Assembly: GCA_964513075.1 (NCBI GenBank)
Contig: CAZELR010000004.1
Span: forward strand, 52,764 to 116,763
DNA from: DAOUBP01 sp964513075
GTDB taxonomy: Bacteria; Chloroflexota; Anaerolineae; CG2-30-64-16
DNA length: 64,000 nucleotides
Direction of reading: 5' to 3'
Made by a program: the position numbers and the translations under genes. Positions 17,523 through 26,855 of this stretch are shown piece after piece. Under the pieces are notes generated by a model. The model was given only the letters and a program-made list of their open reading frames with translations, did not search any database and was not told where the DNA came from. The first letter of the stretch is position 1. Each line of letters begins with the position of its first letter.

Positions 17523-19096
17523 CTTGGCGGCGGCAGCGTAGCCGGGGGTGGGACATCGGTCAGCCCAGGCTCAGTCGGCCGCGGCTGTGGCTGAGTCGGC
17601 TGCGGCCCCGGCAAGGACGCGATGGCCGTCCACGTGGGCGTTACACCGAGGGCGGCCGGGGGCGTCGCGGTGCGCCGCCGGGTTGCCGTGGCCGTGGGCG
17701 TGGCGGTCGGCGTGGCTGTGGGCGACGGGGTAGCGGTTGCGGTCAACGTCGGCGTGGGAGTCCGCGAAGCCGTCGGCGTCGACGTCGGCGTCGGCGAAGC
17801 AGTCGGAGTTTCGGTGGGCAGCGGAGTCTGCGTCGGCGTGGGCAGCAGCGTGGGCTGCGGCGGAGTCACGGCACGCACCCAGATTCCGTCATCCGTGGCT
17901 GCATAGAGCAGGCCGCGCGAGTCCGGATCGACGGCCAAGGCCGTGACGTGACCGGCCCCCGGCACGCCCAGCGAAGTCCAGTCGGCGCCGCTATCACCGG
18001 CGATGCAGGCATCGCAGCGGTATACCCCACCGCCGATCAGTGCAGCATAGAGGGTCTCGGGCACGCGCGGATCGTTGCGCAGCGCCACGATACGGCCGCC
18101 GGAACCGGCGCCGGGGTCGCTCGACGCAGCAGGCAGCGGCAACAAGGTCCAGGTGGCGCCATTGTCTGCACTGAGAGCCAGGCCGTCGCCGGTAGCGGCC
18201 CAAATCCGGATGCCGAAATAGGGCGCAATCGCCAGCGCGCTCACCGTCGTGGCCGCGGCTGCCGCCGATGCGCCCCCCGCGGCCGGGCTCACGACCCGCC
18301 AGGACAACCCCGCGCTTTCGCTGATCCACAGGCTGCCGTCGCTGGCCAGTGCATACAGGCGAACGGGCTCGCTGGAATCTCCCAGCAGCGCGACCACGCG
18401 CTCGCCGCGAGTTGCGGCGCCGCCGCCAGTCGCGCCGCCGTCAGTCGCGGCGCCGCCGCCCGGCCACGGACCGCCCGGCGCCCAAGTGGCGCCGCCGTCG
18501 ATGCTGCGCTGCACCCGACTATCCGTGGCCACGGTGATCAAGTCGGGGCCAACCAGGGCGGGCAGAGCCACCAGCGCGGGATGCGCCGTCTGGCCAGGCG
18601 CCGGGCCGATGCGCTGCCAGGAGGCGCCGGCATCGTCGGAGCGATAAAGCTGCCGGGCCATGCCACTCTCGGTCAGAGCATAGAGCTGATGGGGACGACC
18701 CGGCACGTTGCGCCAGGCAGCCAGCGCCGGCCCGCCCAGCATCCCACGCGGTAAGCCGGCATCGATCTGTTGCCAGGCGCCGTTCTCGCTTTGCGCGCCT
18801 TCGGTGGCATCGAGGCGCCACAGCCCGGTGGCAGTCTCCGCGTAGATTATTTGCTGGCCGTCGCGACTCGCCAGCGCCAGGGCGAGCACCGTCTGACCGC
18901 GCAGGCCCAGCGACTGCCAGGCCTCAGGTTGCGCGGCGCGTGCCAGCGGCAGCAACAGCAATGGTGTCATAAACAATAGGGTGGCAGCAAGGAATTGCAC
19001 CCAGGGTCGCGAGGGCGCTGCGCTAGCGAAAGATTTGGCAACTGTCGGACCGTTGCCAAATCTGCCATCCGGCATGCTTAATGCTGGCATCGCCAT
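17519..19096 (-). CDS. Secreted BNR/sortilin-like beta-propeller with TPT-rich tail
   Basis: 525 residues. After about 35 polar residues comes a hydrophobic export segment (FLAATLLFMTPLLLLPLARA). Residues about 60-400 are propeller repeats with S/A-x-D-x-G-x-x-W (YRSDDAGASWQRIG, QRSIDGGATWAPGG, ALSADNGATWTLLP). The C-terminal 120 residues are PTPT/TPT-rich and probably span the wall or form a flexible stalk. ATG 19096 is used because GAGG lies 8 bases upstream and the gene then starts just after the TPR gene. It is coupled to the histidine kinase downstream. It may bind an extracellular ligand; no catalytic motif is seen. Confidence 0.75.
   Translation of the reverse strand: MAMPALSMPDGRFGNGPTVAKSFASAAPSRPWVQFLAATLLFMTPLLLLPLARAAQPEAWQSLGLRGQTVLALALASRDGQQIIYAETATGLWRLDATEGAQSENGAWQQIDAGLPRGMLGGPALAAWRNVPGRPHQLYALTESGMARQLYRSDDAGASWQRIGPAPGQTAHPALVALPALVGPDLITVATDSRVQRSIDGGATWAPGGPWPGGGAATDGGATGGGAATRGERVVALLGDSSEPVRLYALASDGSLWISESAGLSWRVVSPAAGGASAAAAATTVSALAIAPYFGIRIWAATGDGLALSADNGATWTLLPLPAASSDPGAGSGGRIVALRNDPRVPETLYAALIGGGVYRCDACIAGDSGADWTSLGVPGAGHVTALAVDPDSRGLLYAATDDGIWVRAVTPPQPTLLPTPTQTPLPTETPTASPTPTSTPTASRTPTPTLTATATPSPTATPTATPTATATRRRTATPPAALGVTPTWTAIASLPGPQPTQPQPRPTEPGLTDVPPPATLPPPR
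19031..19063. repeat. In-frame palindrome with TTGGCAAC arms
   Basis: Arms AGATTTGGCAAC and GTTGCCAAATCT (12 bp, perfect) flank a 9-base loop inside the N-terminal coding region of the propeller gene, upstream of its export segment. Same arm core as 15092-15126. Confidence 0.8.
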
Positions 19097-19103
19097 GGCA
19101 ACC

Positions 19104-21080
19104 TCAACGCGGCGGCTCAGTAGGGGATGGCGCCTGCTCGGCTGAGCTGTTCCAGAAGTCCACCCCCACACAGGTCGCGGCAGGTGCCACCGTCACAGTG
19201 CTGGCGAGAGGGCTGACGTTGCGCCAGTTCGGCTCCAACTGCTCGCTCACGGTGTAGCTGCCCGCGGACAGACCTGCAAAGAGGTATTTGCCATCCGCCC
19301 CCGTGCGGGTCGTGAGCGCTGGCCCGGCCGCCCGCTGCAATGTGATCGTCCAACCGGCCAACGGCTGGCCGCCCGCGACATCGCGCACCTGACCGGCAAC
19401 ACAGGCCACCAGAGACGCAGGGGTGGCCGTGGGCAGCCGTGGCGCGGCGGTGGCGCCGGAAGATGGCCGCACGGCCGGCGTGACCACAGCGACGGCAGTC
19501 AGGTCTCCCTGCACCGTCAGCAAATCAGCCGCCAGCCAGCCTTGCTGTCCGGTCTCGGTCGTGCACGCCGCGTTCACGGCCGACTGGAGCGGCTCGACTG
19601 ATCCCGTCACCATCATGCAGACGCGCAGCCACTGGCCGTCAGCGCTGCGGCCGGTCACCGGCAGCCTGGCGCCGCTGGCGGCCTGGCCGACCACGGCATA
19701 CGTCGTGCCCGGTCCCGCGCGCAGGTTGAGCGGTCCCCCGCTGACCACAGCCACAGGCAGCGGAGGCGGCGTCGGGCTGGGGGTGGCGGTGGGGCGCGGC
19801 GTGGGGGTCGGCGTGATGGCGCGCGCGCTGGCTTCGCCACGTGCAGCAGCACTGGCATCGACGCCGGACACGGTCTGCGCTTGGGCATAGAACCGGATGG
19901 CCGCAGGGATATCGCCGGCCTGTAGGGCTGCATCAGCATCATCCAGGAACAGTTTATACAACTGACGGGCGGCCGCACCCTGGCCATAATCCGGCGCCTC
20001 GGCCAGGAGCGCCCGCAGCCGGCTTTCCGCTTCACTGCGACTGCCGGCTGCCAGCAGGCGCACCACATCCAGATAGAGGACACCCTGCCGCTGCGCGTTC
20101 GCAGCCAGCCGGTTGCGCGGATGGATGGCCAATGCCTGCGAAAAGTAATCAACGGCCTGGGTCACCGTAGCCACGTCGCCATCTGCAGCTGCAACAATGG
20201 CCTCGCCGGCGTTCAAATAACAGACGAACAAAAACTCGGCCACGGCCTCGGTGCGGTAGGTGATGTCTAATTCCTGGATTTTCTCGAACTGGGCAAGCGC
20301 ATCTTGCCACTGGGCGAGGTCGTAGAGGCGGCTGCCGTCCTCGTACAGAGCAGCCAACCGGCGCCGTTGGGAAACGAAATCGCTCTTGGCCTGCGCATCA
20401 CGGTAGCCGGGATCGCTTGCCAGGATCTTCTCCAGCTCGGTTGCGGCGGTGTCCCAATCCTCTTCGGCGATGGCCGCCTCAGCCGCCGCGTAGCCCTGGG
20501 CTAACGACTTCTGGCGCTGCGCAGTAACCAGCCCGAACTGCGCCTCAGGGTCGCCCGGCTTGATCTCCAGCAGCCGGTTGAAGGCCGCCTCGGCGCCCTC
20601 ATAGTCCCCTACGGCCAGGCGCGTCTGCCCGCGGTTGAAAGCCTCCTCAGCTTCGCGATCGGTTGCCTGGGCCCAGGGGAGATTGCCCTGAAAGACAAAC
20701 AGCAACGCCGCCACGATGCCGATCAACGCAATTGCCCCCACAACCAGAATCCGCCAGCGGTTTGGTCCGGATCGCGTGCGCTCCTCCGCAGGCGTGTCGG
20801 CGGAGGCCAGCTGTGAGCTCGTTGCGGATGCTGCGGCCGGTGCGGTTCCCTGAAGCTGCAGGAACCAGCGCACCTCATCGAGCAAGGCATCCAACCCGGG
20901 CCGCGCCGGCTGCAGCTCCTTCAGGCGCGAAAAGCGCTCCAGCGCCTGCTCCCAGTTGCGGTGCTGGTAAGCTGCCATGCCCTCATAGTAGAGCGCTTCG
21001 GCAGAATCGGGGGGCGGCGGCACCAGGCTGCGCGGCCGCGAGGATGGGCTGCCGTTGCCCGGCTCAAACCGCGTGGTCAC
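19104..21080 (-). CDS. Membrane-anchored TPR protein with SH3-like and SdrB-like domains
   Basis: 658 residues, GTG start with GGAGG 5 bases upstream. The N-terminal cytoplasmic part (1-115) has one TPR-like unit. One membrane span (ILVVGAIALIGIVAALLFVF) follows, then at least four TPR units (EEAFNRGQTRLAVGDYEGAE and others). A TPTPTP linker leads to a bacterial SH3 domain (LNLRAGPGTTYAVVG) and a C-terminal prealbumin-like domain (GADGKYLFAGLSAGSYTV). SH3 domains of this kind bind peptidoglycan peptides. The protein is likely an envelope scaffold working with the propeller and kinase genes encoded directly downstream. Confidence 0.78.
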   Translation of the reverse strand: MTTRFEPGNGSPSSRPRSLVPPPPDSAEALYYEGMAAYQHRNWEQALERFSRLKELQPARPGLDALLDEVRWFLQLQGTAPAAASATSSQLASADTPAEERTRSGPNRWRILVVGAIALIGIVAALLFVFQGNLPWAQATDREAEEAFNRGQTRLAVGDYEGAEAAFNRLLEIKPGDPEAQFGLVTAQRQKSLAQGYAAAEAAIAEEDWDTAATELEKILASDPGYRDAQAKSDFVSQRRRLAALYEDGSRLYDLAQWQDALAQFEKIQELDITYRTEAVAEFLFVCYLNAGEAIVAAADGDVATVTQAVDYFSQALAIHPRNRLAANAQRQGVLYLDVVRLLAAGSRSEAESRLRALLAEAPDYGQGAAARQLYKLFLDDADAALQAGDIPAAIRFYAQAQTVSGVDASAAARGEASARAITPTPTPRPTATPSPTPPPLPVAVVSGGPLNLRAGPGTTYAVVGQAASGARLPVTGRSADGQWLRVCMMVTGSVEPLQSAVNAACTTETGQQGWLAADLLTVQGDLTAVAVVTPAVRPSSGATAAPRLPTATPASLVACVAGQVRDVAGGQPLAGWTITLQRAAGPALTTRTGADGKYLFAGLSAGSYTVSEQLEPNWRNVSPLASTVTVAPAATCVGVDFWNSSAEQAPSPTEPPR

Positions 21081-21190
21081 ACCATCCTCCAGCGTTGCGC
21101 GCGCAGAAGCTGGCTCGGTCGAAGACCGGCCACAGCACGCCAGGGTGCCTGAGAGAAAGACGCAGATTCACCTGATGTCGCCTGCCGTTC

Positions 21191-24100
21191 TTAGCGTTTG
21201 GTGTCGGGATCCGCCTCGAATAAGCTGGGTTCCGCTTCCAGTGCGGCTGCCGCGGCTGCGGCTCCCGGCCTGTCGCTCAGGATCACCGGCAGATATGTGC
21301 GATAGCTGTAGGGCCAGTTGCGCACCTGAATGTCGTCCAGATAACTCCAGGTGTTAAACAGGTTATCGTGCCGGTTATAGTTCGCAAACGTCAATTGAAC
21401 CGTCTGGCCGGCGTAGGGACTCAGATCGATGAACGCCCGTTTCCAGCCGGTGTCATACAAAGTTCCATAGTTCGAAGTCGGATTGCCGTCACGCAGCAAT
21501 AGGGCGATCTCCTGCCCGGCCGCATCGAGCAGCGTCACATCAAACGTGTCCACGTAGCGCTGCAGCCGCTGGCTGTAGATCACATCATAAGAGAACACGC
21601 GATACCAAAAGATCAGCGTCGGCCGCGGCGCCTGACTCAGCTCGGGCACCCGCAGCATCTGCGAGATGGTGGCGCTGCCCACGGGCACCTGGCCGGGATC
21701 TTTCAGGCTGGGTCCGTAATCCTCGCTGCCCAGCCGCGCCATCAGTACGGTGGCGCCGGCAGGACCCGGCAATGGCACAACGGCCTTGTACAACAGCCCG
21801 CTGGCGCTCCAGGTCGCAAAAGTGCCGGTGTCAAAACTGCCGTTAAGCACGGTCTCGATGTTGGCAAACACCGGATCGGTGGTAAACGGCTGTAGATTGC
21901 CCGCCACATCGCGAGCCGCAATCCGGAAGAAGTAGGTATGCCCTCGCTCGCCCGTGAACGTAGCGCTGGTCAACCGGGTGTCTGAGCGCCAGGGCTGCCA
22001 GGCCCCGGCATACCCATCGCGCATTTGAACGTCGAATCCAGCCAGCCCGGACCCAGGAGTTGGGTCCCAACCCGACCATGTGACGTCAAAACTCGTCGCT
22101 GACTGATAACGGTTCAGCATGCCAAGGCGTGCGACCGGCACACGTTGGTCCAGGGCGACATCGAAGATCTGGGTGGTCTCACCGTTGCCGGCGTTGTCGA
22201 CGCTGGCGACTCTCACGGTGTGCACGCCATCCTCAGTCAGACTCAAGCCATTCCCGACCGTCCAGGGAGCATCATCGATCTGATAGCGCGTCTCAGCAAC
22301 GCCAGAAACAGCATCGGCGACGCCAGCATCGACGGCCGAGAACGTAAACGTCACCGGTCCGACATACCAGCCGTTGCTGCCCAACGTCCCGGTGCGCGCC
22401 ACCGTCGTCACAGGCGGCGTACCATCATACCACAAAGCATCAGTCACCGCAACCGCTGTGGTGTGGTCGGCGTTGCCGGCTCCATCACGCAACCAAAGGT
22501 AGACGCTGTGGCGCCCCTCGCCGGGCACTTGCACCCCCTCCAACGCGTCGATGGCGGGGTAGAAAGCGCCGTCCGCAGGATGGGTCGGCGCCGTGTCGAA
22601 CCGCACATAGGCGCCCGCGATGCCGGATTGATCCAGCGGCGAGTGCCAGGTCAAGCGAAAGCTATTTTGCCGCTGCCAGCCGCTCGGTTCGGCGCGCAGA
22701 TTCAATGGCGCAGACGGCGGGGAGGCATCGATGCGCAAGATGAGCTCGCGGATGGTCTCCACGTTGCCTGCGACATCCTCGCTGCCGTACTCCAGGACGT
22801 GCTTGTCTGAGGCGGTGATGGGAATCAGCACGGTTGACTGAGTCGTCACCACCCAGTCTGCCCTGTTCAGCCGATACCGCAAGCGCGCCACCCCCGAGGC
22901 GGCATCGGCCGCCGACAGCGTCACGGTGACCGGTCCGCGATACCAGCCATCCGTGCCGGCCAACCCCTGCACGGACGCAGTGGTGACAGAGGGCGTGGCA
23001 TCGTAGCGCAGCGGCGGCGCCAAAACGCGGTTGCGATAATCCGCGTTACCGGCCCCATCACGCAGCCAGAGATACACATGATGGGCCCCCTCCGCAGGTA
23101 CGGTGAGGTCGTCCAGCCGGCTGGTGAACGGAGCAAAGATGCCGTCATCGTCGCCGGTCGGCTCGCGATCCATGCGGGTGTAGACGCCGACGATGCCGCT
23201 GAGATCCGTGGGGCTGGCCCACTGGATCGAGAATCGATTTACGCGGCTCCATACGGCCGGCGTCGTGCCTACCGCGGTGGGCGCGCTCGGCGCCGCGGAA
23301 TCGATCTTCACCTGCACCGGGAAGCTGCTCTCGACATTGGCGGCCGCATCCTCAGAATAGAACAGCAGCGTGTAGAGGCCATCCGCAGTCAACTGAAACT
23401 GGGTTCCGCTCAGTCGGGGACCATTGTTGATCTGGTAATAGGTGGCAACAACTCCTGAGCCATTGTCGTTGGGAACGAGCGTCACGGTCAGGGGTGACGT
23501 GAACCAGCCATTCTCGCCCTGCTCGCCTTCGATCAAATAGGCAGTTCTCGGCGGAGTTGCATCCACCCGCACCTGCAATGAGCCAACGGCCGAGCGATTG
23601 CCCGCCGCGTCCTGGCCGTAGTACTCGATGAGATAGACGCCTTCAGTCGCCAACGTGAACGTGGTCGCGGTCTGCCATGAACCGCCGTTGAGACGATAAT
23701 AACCCAGGGCGCCCCCGGAAAGCAGGTCCGTTGCCTCCAGCCTGAAGGCGATGGACGCCGTGTACCAGCCGCTGGCTGCCGGCGGCCGCGCGGGCGTCAG
23801 TGATACCGTCGGCGGCGTCAGGTCCAGGCTGAAATCGATTGCCTGCGAGCCGCTTTGGTTCCCTGCCACATCCCGTGCCGAATAGACCAGTTGATGCGGG
23901 CCCTCGGCGGTGATCGTCCGCGTGGTCGTGGTGATCCAGGCTGAGCCATCGAGCTGGTGGTAGACCGCGGCCAAGCCCGAGCCGCCGGTCGGATCGCTGC
24001 CTGAGAAAGTCGCGACAACCGTCGTGCTATACCAGCCATTGGCCGGCAACGCCGGCGCCAGGGCAGCCGTGGCGGTCGGCGCCGTGCCATCGTACCAAAA

Positions 24101-25822
24101 AGCGTCAGGATGCACGTTGCGGTTCAGGTTGTTGAAGTTGCCGGCGCCATCCACCAGCCAGATATAAAGACTGTGCTTACCATCTGTCGGAACGGCGATG
24201 CCCGTCAGGGTGTTGGTGGTGGTCACGAACGTGCCGTCTTCAGGAAAGGCGCCGGGCCGGTTGAGCCGGTAGTACGCCCCCTTGATGCCGGACAGGTCGG
24301 GCGGATTGACCCAGGTCTCCGAGAAGCTGTTGACGTTGGTCCATGTTTGATAGGGGTTGCCGACCAGGCTCCCAGGCGGCGCAGGGGCCACCCGATCCAG
24401 GTGGAGGGTGGTGGCGGCAGTTGCAGTGTGATCGGCGCGGCCCAACGCATCCTGCAACCAAACATAAATCAGATGCGCGCCATCAGTGTCCAAACTGATG
24501 CCGGAGATCACGTTCGTTGTGGTGATGAATGTGCCGTCCGCGTCGGTCGCGGGAGGCAGATCCAGCTTGTACCACGCCCCGACCACGGCGCCGATGTCCG
24601 GCGGATTTGTCCAGGTGACGCTGAAGGCGTTGGCTTTGGTCCAACTGGCGGGGGTGGCGGTCAAGTTTTGCGGCGCGGTGGGAGGCGCGTTGTCAAGGCT
24701 GAACGTTGCATCGCTGCGGTCGCTGCCTACATTGCCGGCCCGATCGACGGCTTCCACGCGTACCAGGACCTGCGTGTTGTTGATCGCGGGCGTCGTCCAG
24801 GCAGCACTGCCGCTGTTCGCCTGGGCCGCAGCCAGCACCGTCCAGTTGGCGCCGCCATCATACGAGGCGCTCAGTGTGATCGGCGCGCTCACCAGTCCGA
24901 TGCTATCAGCTGCAACCCAATTGATGGGATAGGACTGCCCGCCGGCCCACGTCTCCCCGCCGTTGGGCGAGACGACCGTCACAGCCGGCGCCGTGACATC
25001 GAAGGTGAAACTGCTGCCCGCGGCAGGCGCCTCGACATTGCCTGCACCGTCACGGGCCTGACTGCGTATCGTATAGGTCACGCCATCGGCCCAGACAGGC
25101 AAAGCACCCGCGTAGGTCCAGCTCGTCGTGCCGGTCGCCGGCAGCCACTGCTCGCCGCTGGTCCAGCCCGAGCCGTCCCAATACAGGCCGCTCACCCCGG
25201 CGCGGATGCTCAGCTTGACCTCGCTGACACCCGAAGTGGCATCGAACGCCGTCCCTGCAATCGCTGGGGGGATGCGCAAGACGGCCCCCGCGGCCGGCTG
25301 TCCCACCGCCGACGCCGGCAGGGTCGTATCCACCCGCAGCACAAAGTCCGGGCTGGTCTGTAACGTGCCGCTGATCTCCTGGATCCGGAAGCGCAGCAGA
25401 TTGGCGCCGGCAGCATCCGGGAGGTTCAAGCCCACCACCTTGAGGGTCTGCGTCGTGCTCACGGCGCCGCTGACGATCAGCCCGGCGGACGACCACTCCG
25501 ACCATGAGGCGCCGGCATCGGTGCTGCGGGCGTAGGCGGCGGTCGCAGGATCCAGGCCCGGTCCGGCCTCGGCGGTGATTTGGCTGTCGACCGGCAGCGC
25601 AGTGACCCAGCCCGCGGGACTGAAGCCCGACCAGGAGACGCCGTCAGGCAAGTTTGCCAACCTTGCGAAGGTTGGCAACCCTGTGGCCAGCGACGCGCCC
25701 ACCAACAGGAACGTTACAGGCAGCAGGACCAGCAGCCAACGCCCGGGCGCCAGGCGCCACAATCGCCGGAGGCGAGAAGACGCAGCTGGTTGCATCTGAT
25801 GATTTGTTCGGGATAGTCTCAT
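21191..25822 (-). CDS. Giant secreted protein with alternating Ig-like and Fn3-like repeats
   Basis: 1543 residues. A basic N-terminus and hydrophobic export helix (WLLVLLPVTFLLVGASLATG) precede roughly a dozen repeats. Two types alternate: an Ig-like repeat with NGWY-ST, VSGV-YYQ, EGxHxLxYYSxDxAGN, and an Fn3-like repeat with WTNPPDxSGIxGAYYRL and HSVYLWLRDGAGN. The last domain resembles a carbohydrate- or adhesion-type sandwich, and the protein ends with YSYRTYLPVILSDRPG and a Glu-rich tail. Similar YLP-[VL]-I ends occur in the small secreted protein at 36026. GAGG precedes ATG 25822. Likely a surface adhesin or matrix protein. Confidence 0.75.
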   Translation of the reverse strand: MRLSRTNHQMQPAASSRLRRLWRLAPGRWLLVLLPVTFLLVGASLATGLPTFARLANLPDGVSWSGFSPAGWVTALPVDSQITAEAGPGLDPATAAYARSTDAGASWSEWSSAGLIVSGAVSTTQTLKVVGLNLPDAAGANLLRFRIQEISGTLQTSPDFVLRVDTTLPASAVGQPAAGAVLRIPPAIAGTAFDATSGVSEVKLSIRAGVSGLYWDGSGWTSGEQWLPATGTTSWTYAGALPVWADGVTYTIRSQARDGAGNVEAPAAGSSFTFDVTAPAVTVVSPNGGETWAGGQSYPINWVAADSIGLVSAPITLSASYDGGANWTVLAAAQANSGSAAWTTPAINNTQVLVRVEAVDRAGNVGSDRSDATFSLDNAPPTAPQNLTATPASWTKANAFSVTWTNPPDIGAVVGAWYKLDLPPATDADGTFITTTNVISGISLDTDGAHLIYVWLQDALGRADHTATAATTLHLDRVAPAPPGSLVGNPYQTWTNVNSFSETWVNPPDLSGIKGAYYRLNRPGAFPEDGTFVTTTNTLTGIAVPTDGKHSLYIWLVDGAGNFNNLNRNVHPDAFWYDGTAPTATAALAPALPANGWYSTTVVATFSGSDPTGGSGLAAVYHQLDGSAWITTTTRTITAEGPHQLVYSARDVAGNQSGSQAIDFSLDLTPPTVSLTPARPPAASGWYTASIAFRLEATDLLSGGALGYYRLNGGSWQTATTFTLATEGVYLIEYYGQDAAGNRSAVGSLQVRVDATPPRTAYLIEGEQGENGWFTSPLTVTLVPNDNGSGVVATYYQINNGPRLSGTQFQLTADGLYTLLFYSEDAAANVESSFPVQVKIDSAAPSAPTAVGTTPAVWSRVNRFSIQWASPTDLSGIVGVYTRMDREPTGDDDGIFAPFTSRLDDLTVPAEGAHHVYLWLRDGAGNADYRNRVLAPPLRYDATPSVTTASVQGLAGTDGWYRGPVTVTLSAADAASGVARLRYRLNRADWVVTTQSTVLIPITASDKHVLEYGSEDVAGNVETIRELILRIDASPPSAPLNLRAEPSGWQRQNSFRLTWHSPLDQSGIAGAYVRFDTAPTHPADGAFYPAIDALEGVQVPGEGRHSVYLWLRDGAGNADHTTAVAVTDALWYDGTPPVTTVARTGTLGSNGWYVGPVTFTFSAVDAGVADAVSGVAETRYQIDDAPWTVGNGLSLTEDGVHTVRVASVDNAGNGETTQIFDVALDQRVPVARLGMLNRYQSATSFDVTWSGWDPTPGSGLAGFDVQMRDGYAGAWQPWRSDTRLTSATFTGERGHTYFFRIAARDVAGNLQPFTTDPVFANIETVLNGSFDTGTFATWSASGLLYKAVVPLPGPAGATVLMARLGSEDYGPSLKDPGQVPVGSATISQMLRVPELSQAPRPTLIFWYRVFSYDVIYSQRLQRYVDTFDVTLLDAAGQEIALLLRDGNPTSNYGTLYDTGWKRAFIDLSPYAGQTVQLTFANYNRHDNLFNTWSYLDDIQVRNWPYSYRTYLPVILSDRPGAAAAAAALEAEPSLFEADPDTKR
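25652..25679. repeat. In-frame palindrome, third copy of the TTGCCAA family
   Basis: TTGCCAACCTT and AAGGTTGGCAA (11 bp, perfect, GCG loop) lie in the coding region just after the export helix of the giant surface protein, encoding part of GLPTFARLANLPD. Its cores match the palindromes at 15092 and 19031. Confidence 0.8.
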
Positions 25823-25905
25823 CGATCTGACCTCGGATTTACAGCCACAGCAGCAGATAGGCGGATGCGATGGCCCAGGGACAGTTCGCGATCACACGAA
25901 GAGCC

Positions 25906-26595
25906 TCAACCGGCAGCCTCAAACTTGTAGCCAAGGCCACGCGCAGTCAGGATGTAGCGGGGATCGTCGGGGTTGGGTTCCAGCTTTGATCGCAGCCTTC
26001 GGATGTAGACGGCCACCTGGTTGGAGTAACCTTCATAGTCGTAACCCCAAACCGTGCTCAGCAACTGCTCGTGCGTCAGCACCCGCCCATTATTGCGCAT
26101 CAGGCAGTGCAGCAGACGAAACTCGATCGGGGTCAGTTCGATGAGGCGGCCGCCGGAAAACGCCACCGTATTATTGACGGGGTCCAAGTGGAACCCCTCA
26201 ACCACAAGCTGGCTTTGGGGCTCACCGAAAGTGAACGCCTCGGCGCGGCGCAGCACGGAGCGCACACGCGCCAACAGCTCCGAAGGCTCGAAGGGCTTGG
26301 CCAGGTAGTCATCGGCTCCCAAGTCCAGCCCGAAAACGCGATCGCTGGTCTCGCCTTTGGCTGACAAGATGATGATTGGCAGATTGGTGGAGCGCCGCAG
26401 TTGGCGGGTCACCTCCCAGCCATCCATGCCCGGCATCATCACATCCAGAACCAACAGGTCCGGTGTCTTTTCGTCGATCATCCGCAGCGCATCGATGCCG
26501 TTGTCTGCGGTAAACACCGTATAGCCTTCCTCACGGAGCAGGAAGGCGGTCATCTTCAAGCTGGGACGATCGTCATCCACGATCAATATGCGCAT
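25906..26595 (-). CDS. OmpR/PhoB-family response regulator
   Basis: 229 residues, normal length. The receiver has the acidic pocket VDDD (7-9), phospho-acceptor D51 in VLDVMMPGMDG and the conserved K in the DYLAKPFEPSELLAR switch region. A winged-helix DNA-binding domain follows (TPIEFRLLHCLMRNNGRVLTHEQLL). ATG 26595 is used because the extra 46 residues of a longer frame are non-conserved. A good promoter lies 60-90 bases upstream. No kinase is directly adjacent; it may serve the 793-residue kinase to its left on the map or an unlinked one. Confidence 0.9.
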   Translation of the reverse strand: MRILIVDDDRPSLKMTAFLLREEGYTVFTADNGIDALRMIDEKTPDLLVLDVMMPGMDGWEVTRQLRRSTNLPIIILSAKGETSDRVFGLDLGADDYLAKPFEPSELLARVRSVLRRAEAFTFGEPQSQLVVEGFHLDPVNNTVAFSGGRLIELTPIEFRLLHCLMRNNGRVLTHEQLLSTVWGYDYEGYSNQVAVYIRRLRSKLEPNPDDPRYILTARGLGYKFEAAG

Positions 26596-26655
26596 CGCGC
26601 CCGGTTTCTCCTCAATGACACGTTGGACTGCGGCTGGCTCAGTCTTGCCGCGAGC

Positions 26656-26684
26656 ATTATAACATTGACCGGAGGAGCCCGCAA
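26656..26684 (-). promoter_or_regulatory. Sigma-70-type promoter for the OmpR-type regulator
   Basis: On the minus strand TTGCGG (26684-26679), 17 bases, then TATAAT (26661-26656). The -10 is perfect and preceded by TG-T. The predicted transcript begins about 50 bases before the regulator ATG. Confidence 0.6.
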
Positions 26685-26855
26685 AAGCCTTCTGGGGGGT
26701 GGGTAAAATCGTTGATCCGGTTTCGCGTCGCATGGGCTCGTTCCTTTTCCAGGCGTTCCACGCGCATGCTAAAACGCAGAGATGAACGAACCATGAACGC
26801 CGACGCGCCCCAACTTGACAGAATCTTCACCCTGCCGGAGCGTCTCCCATCGCGG

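Noticed and set aside
17622..17906. Val/Gly-rich plus-strand frame
   Set aside because: Antisense of the TPT-rich tail.
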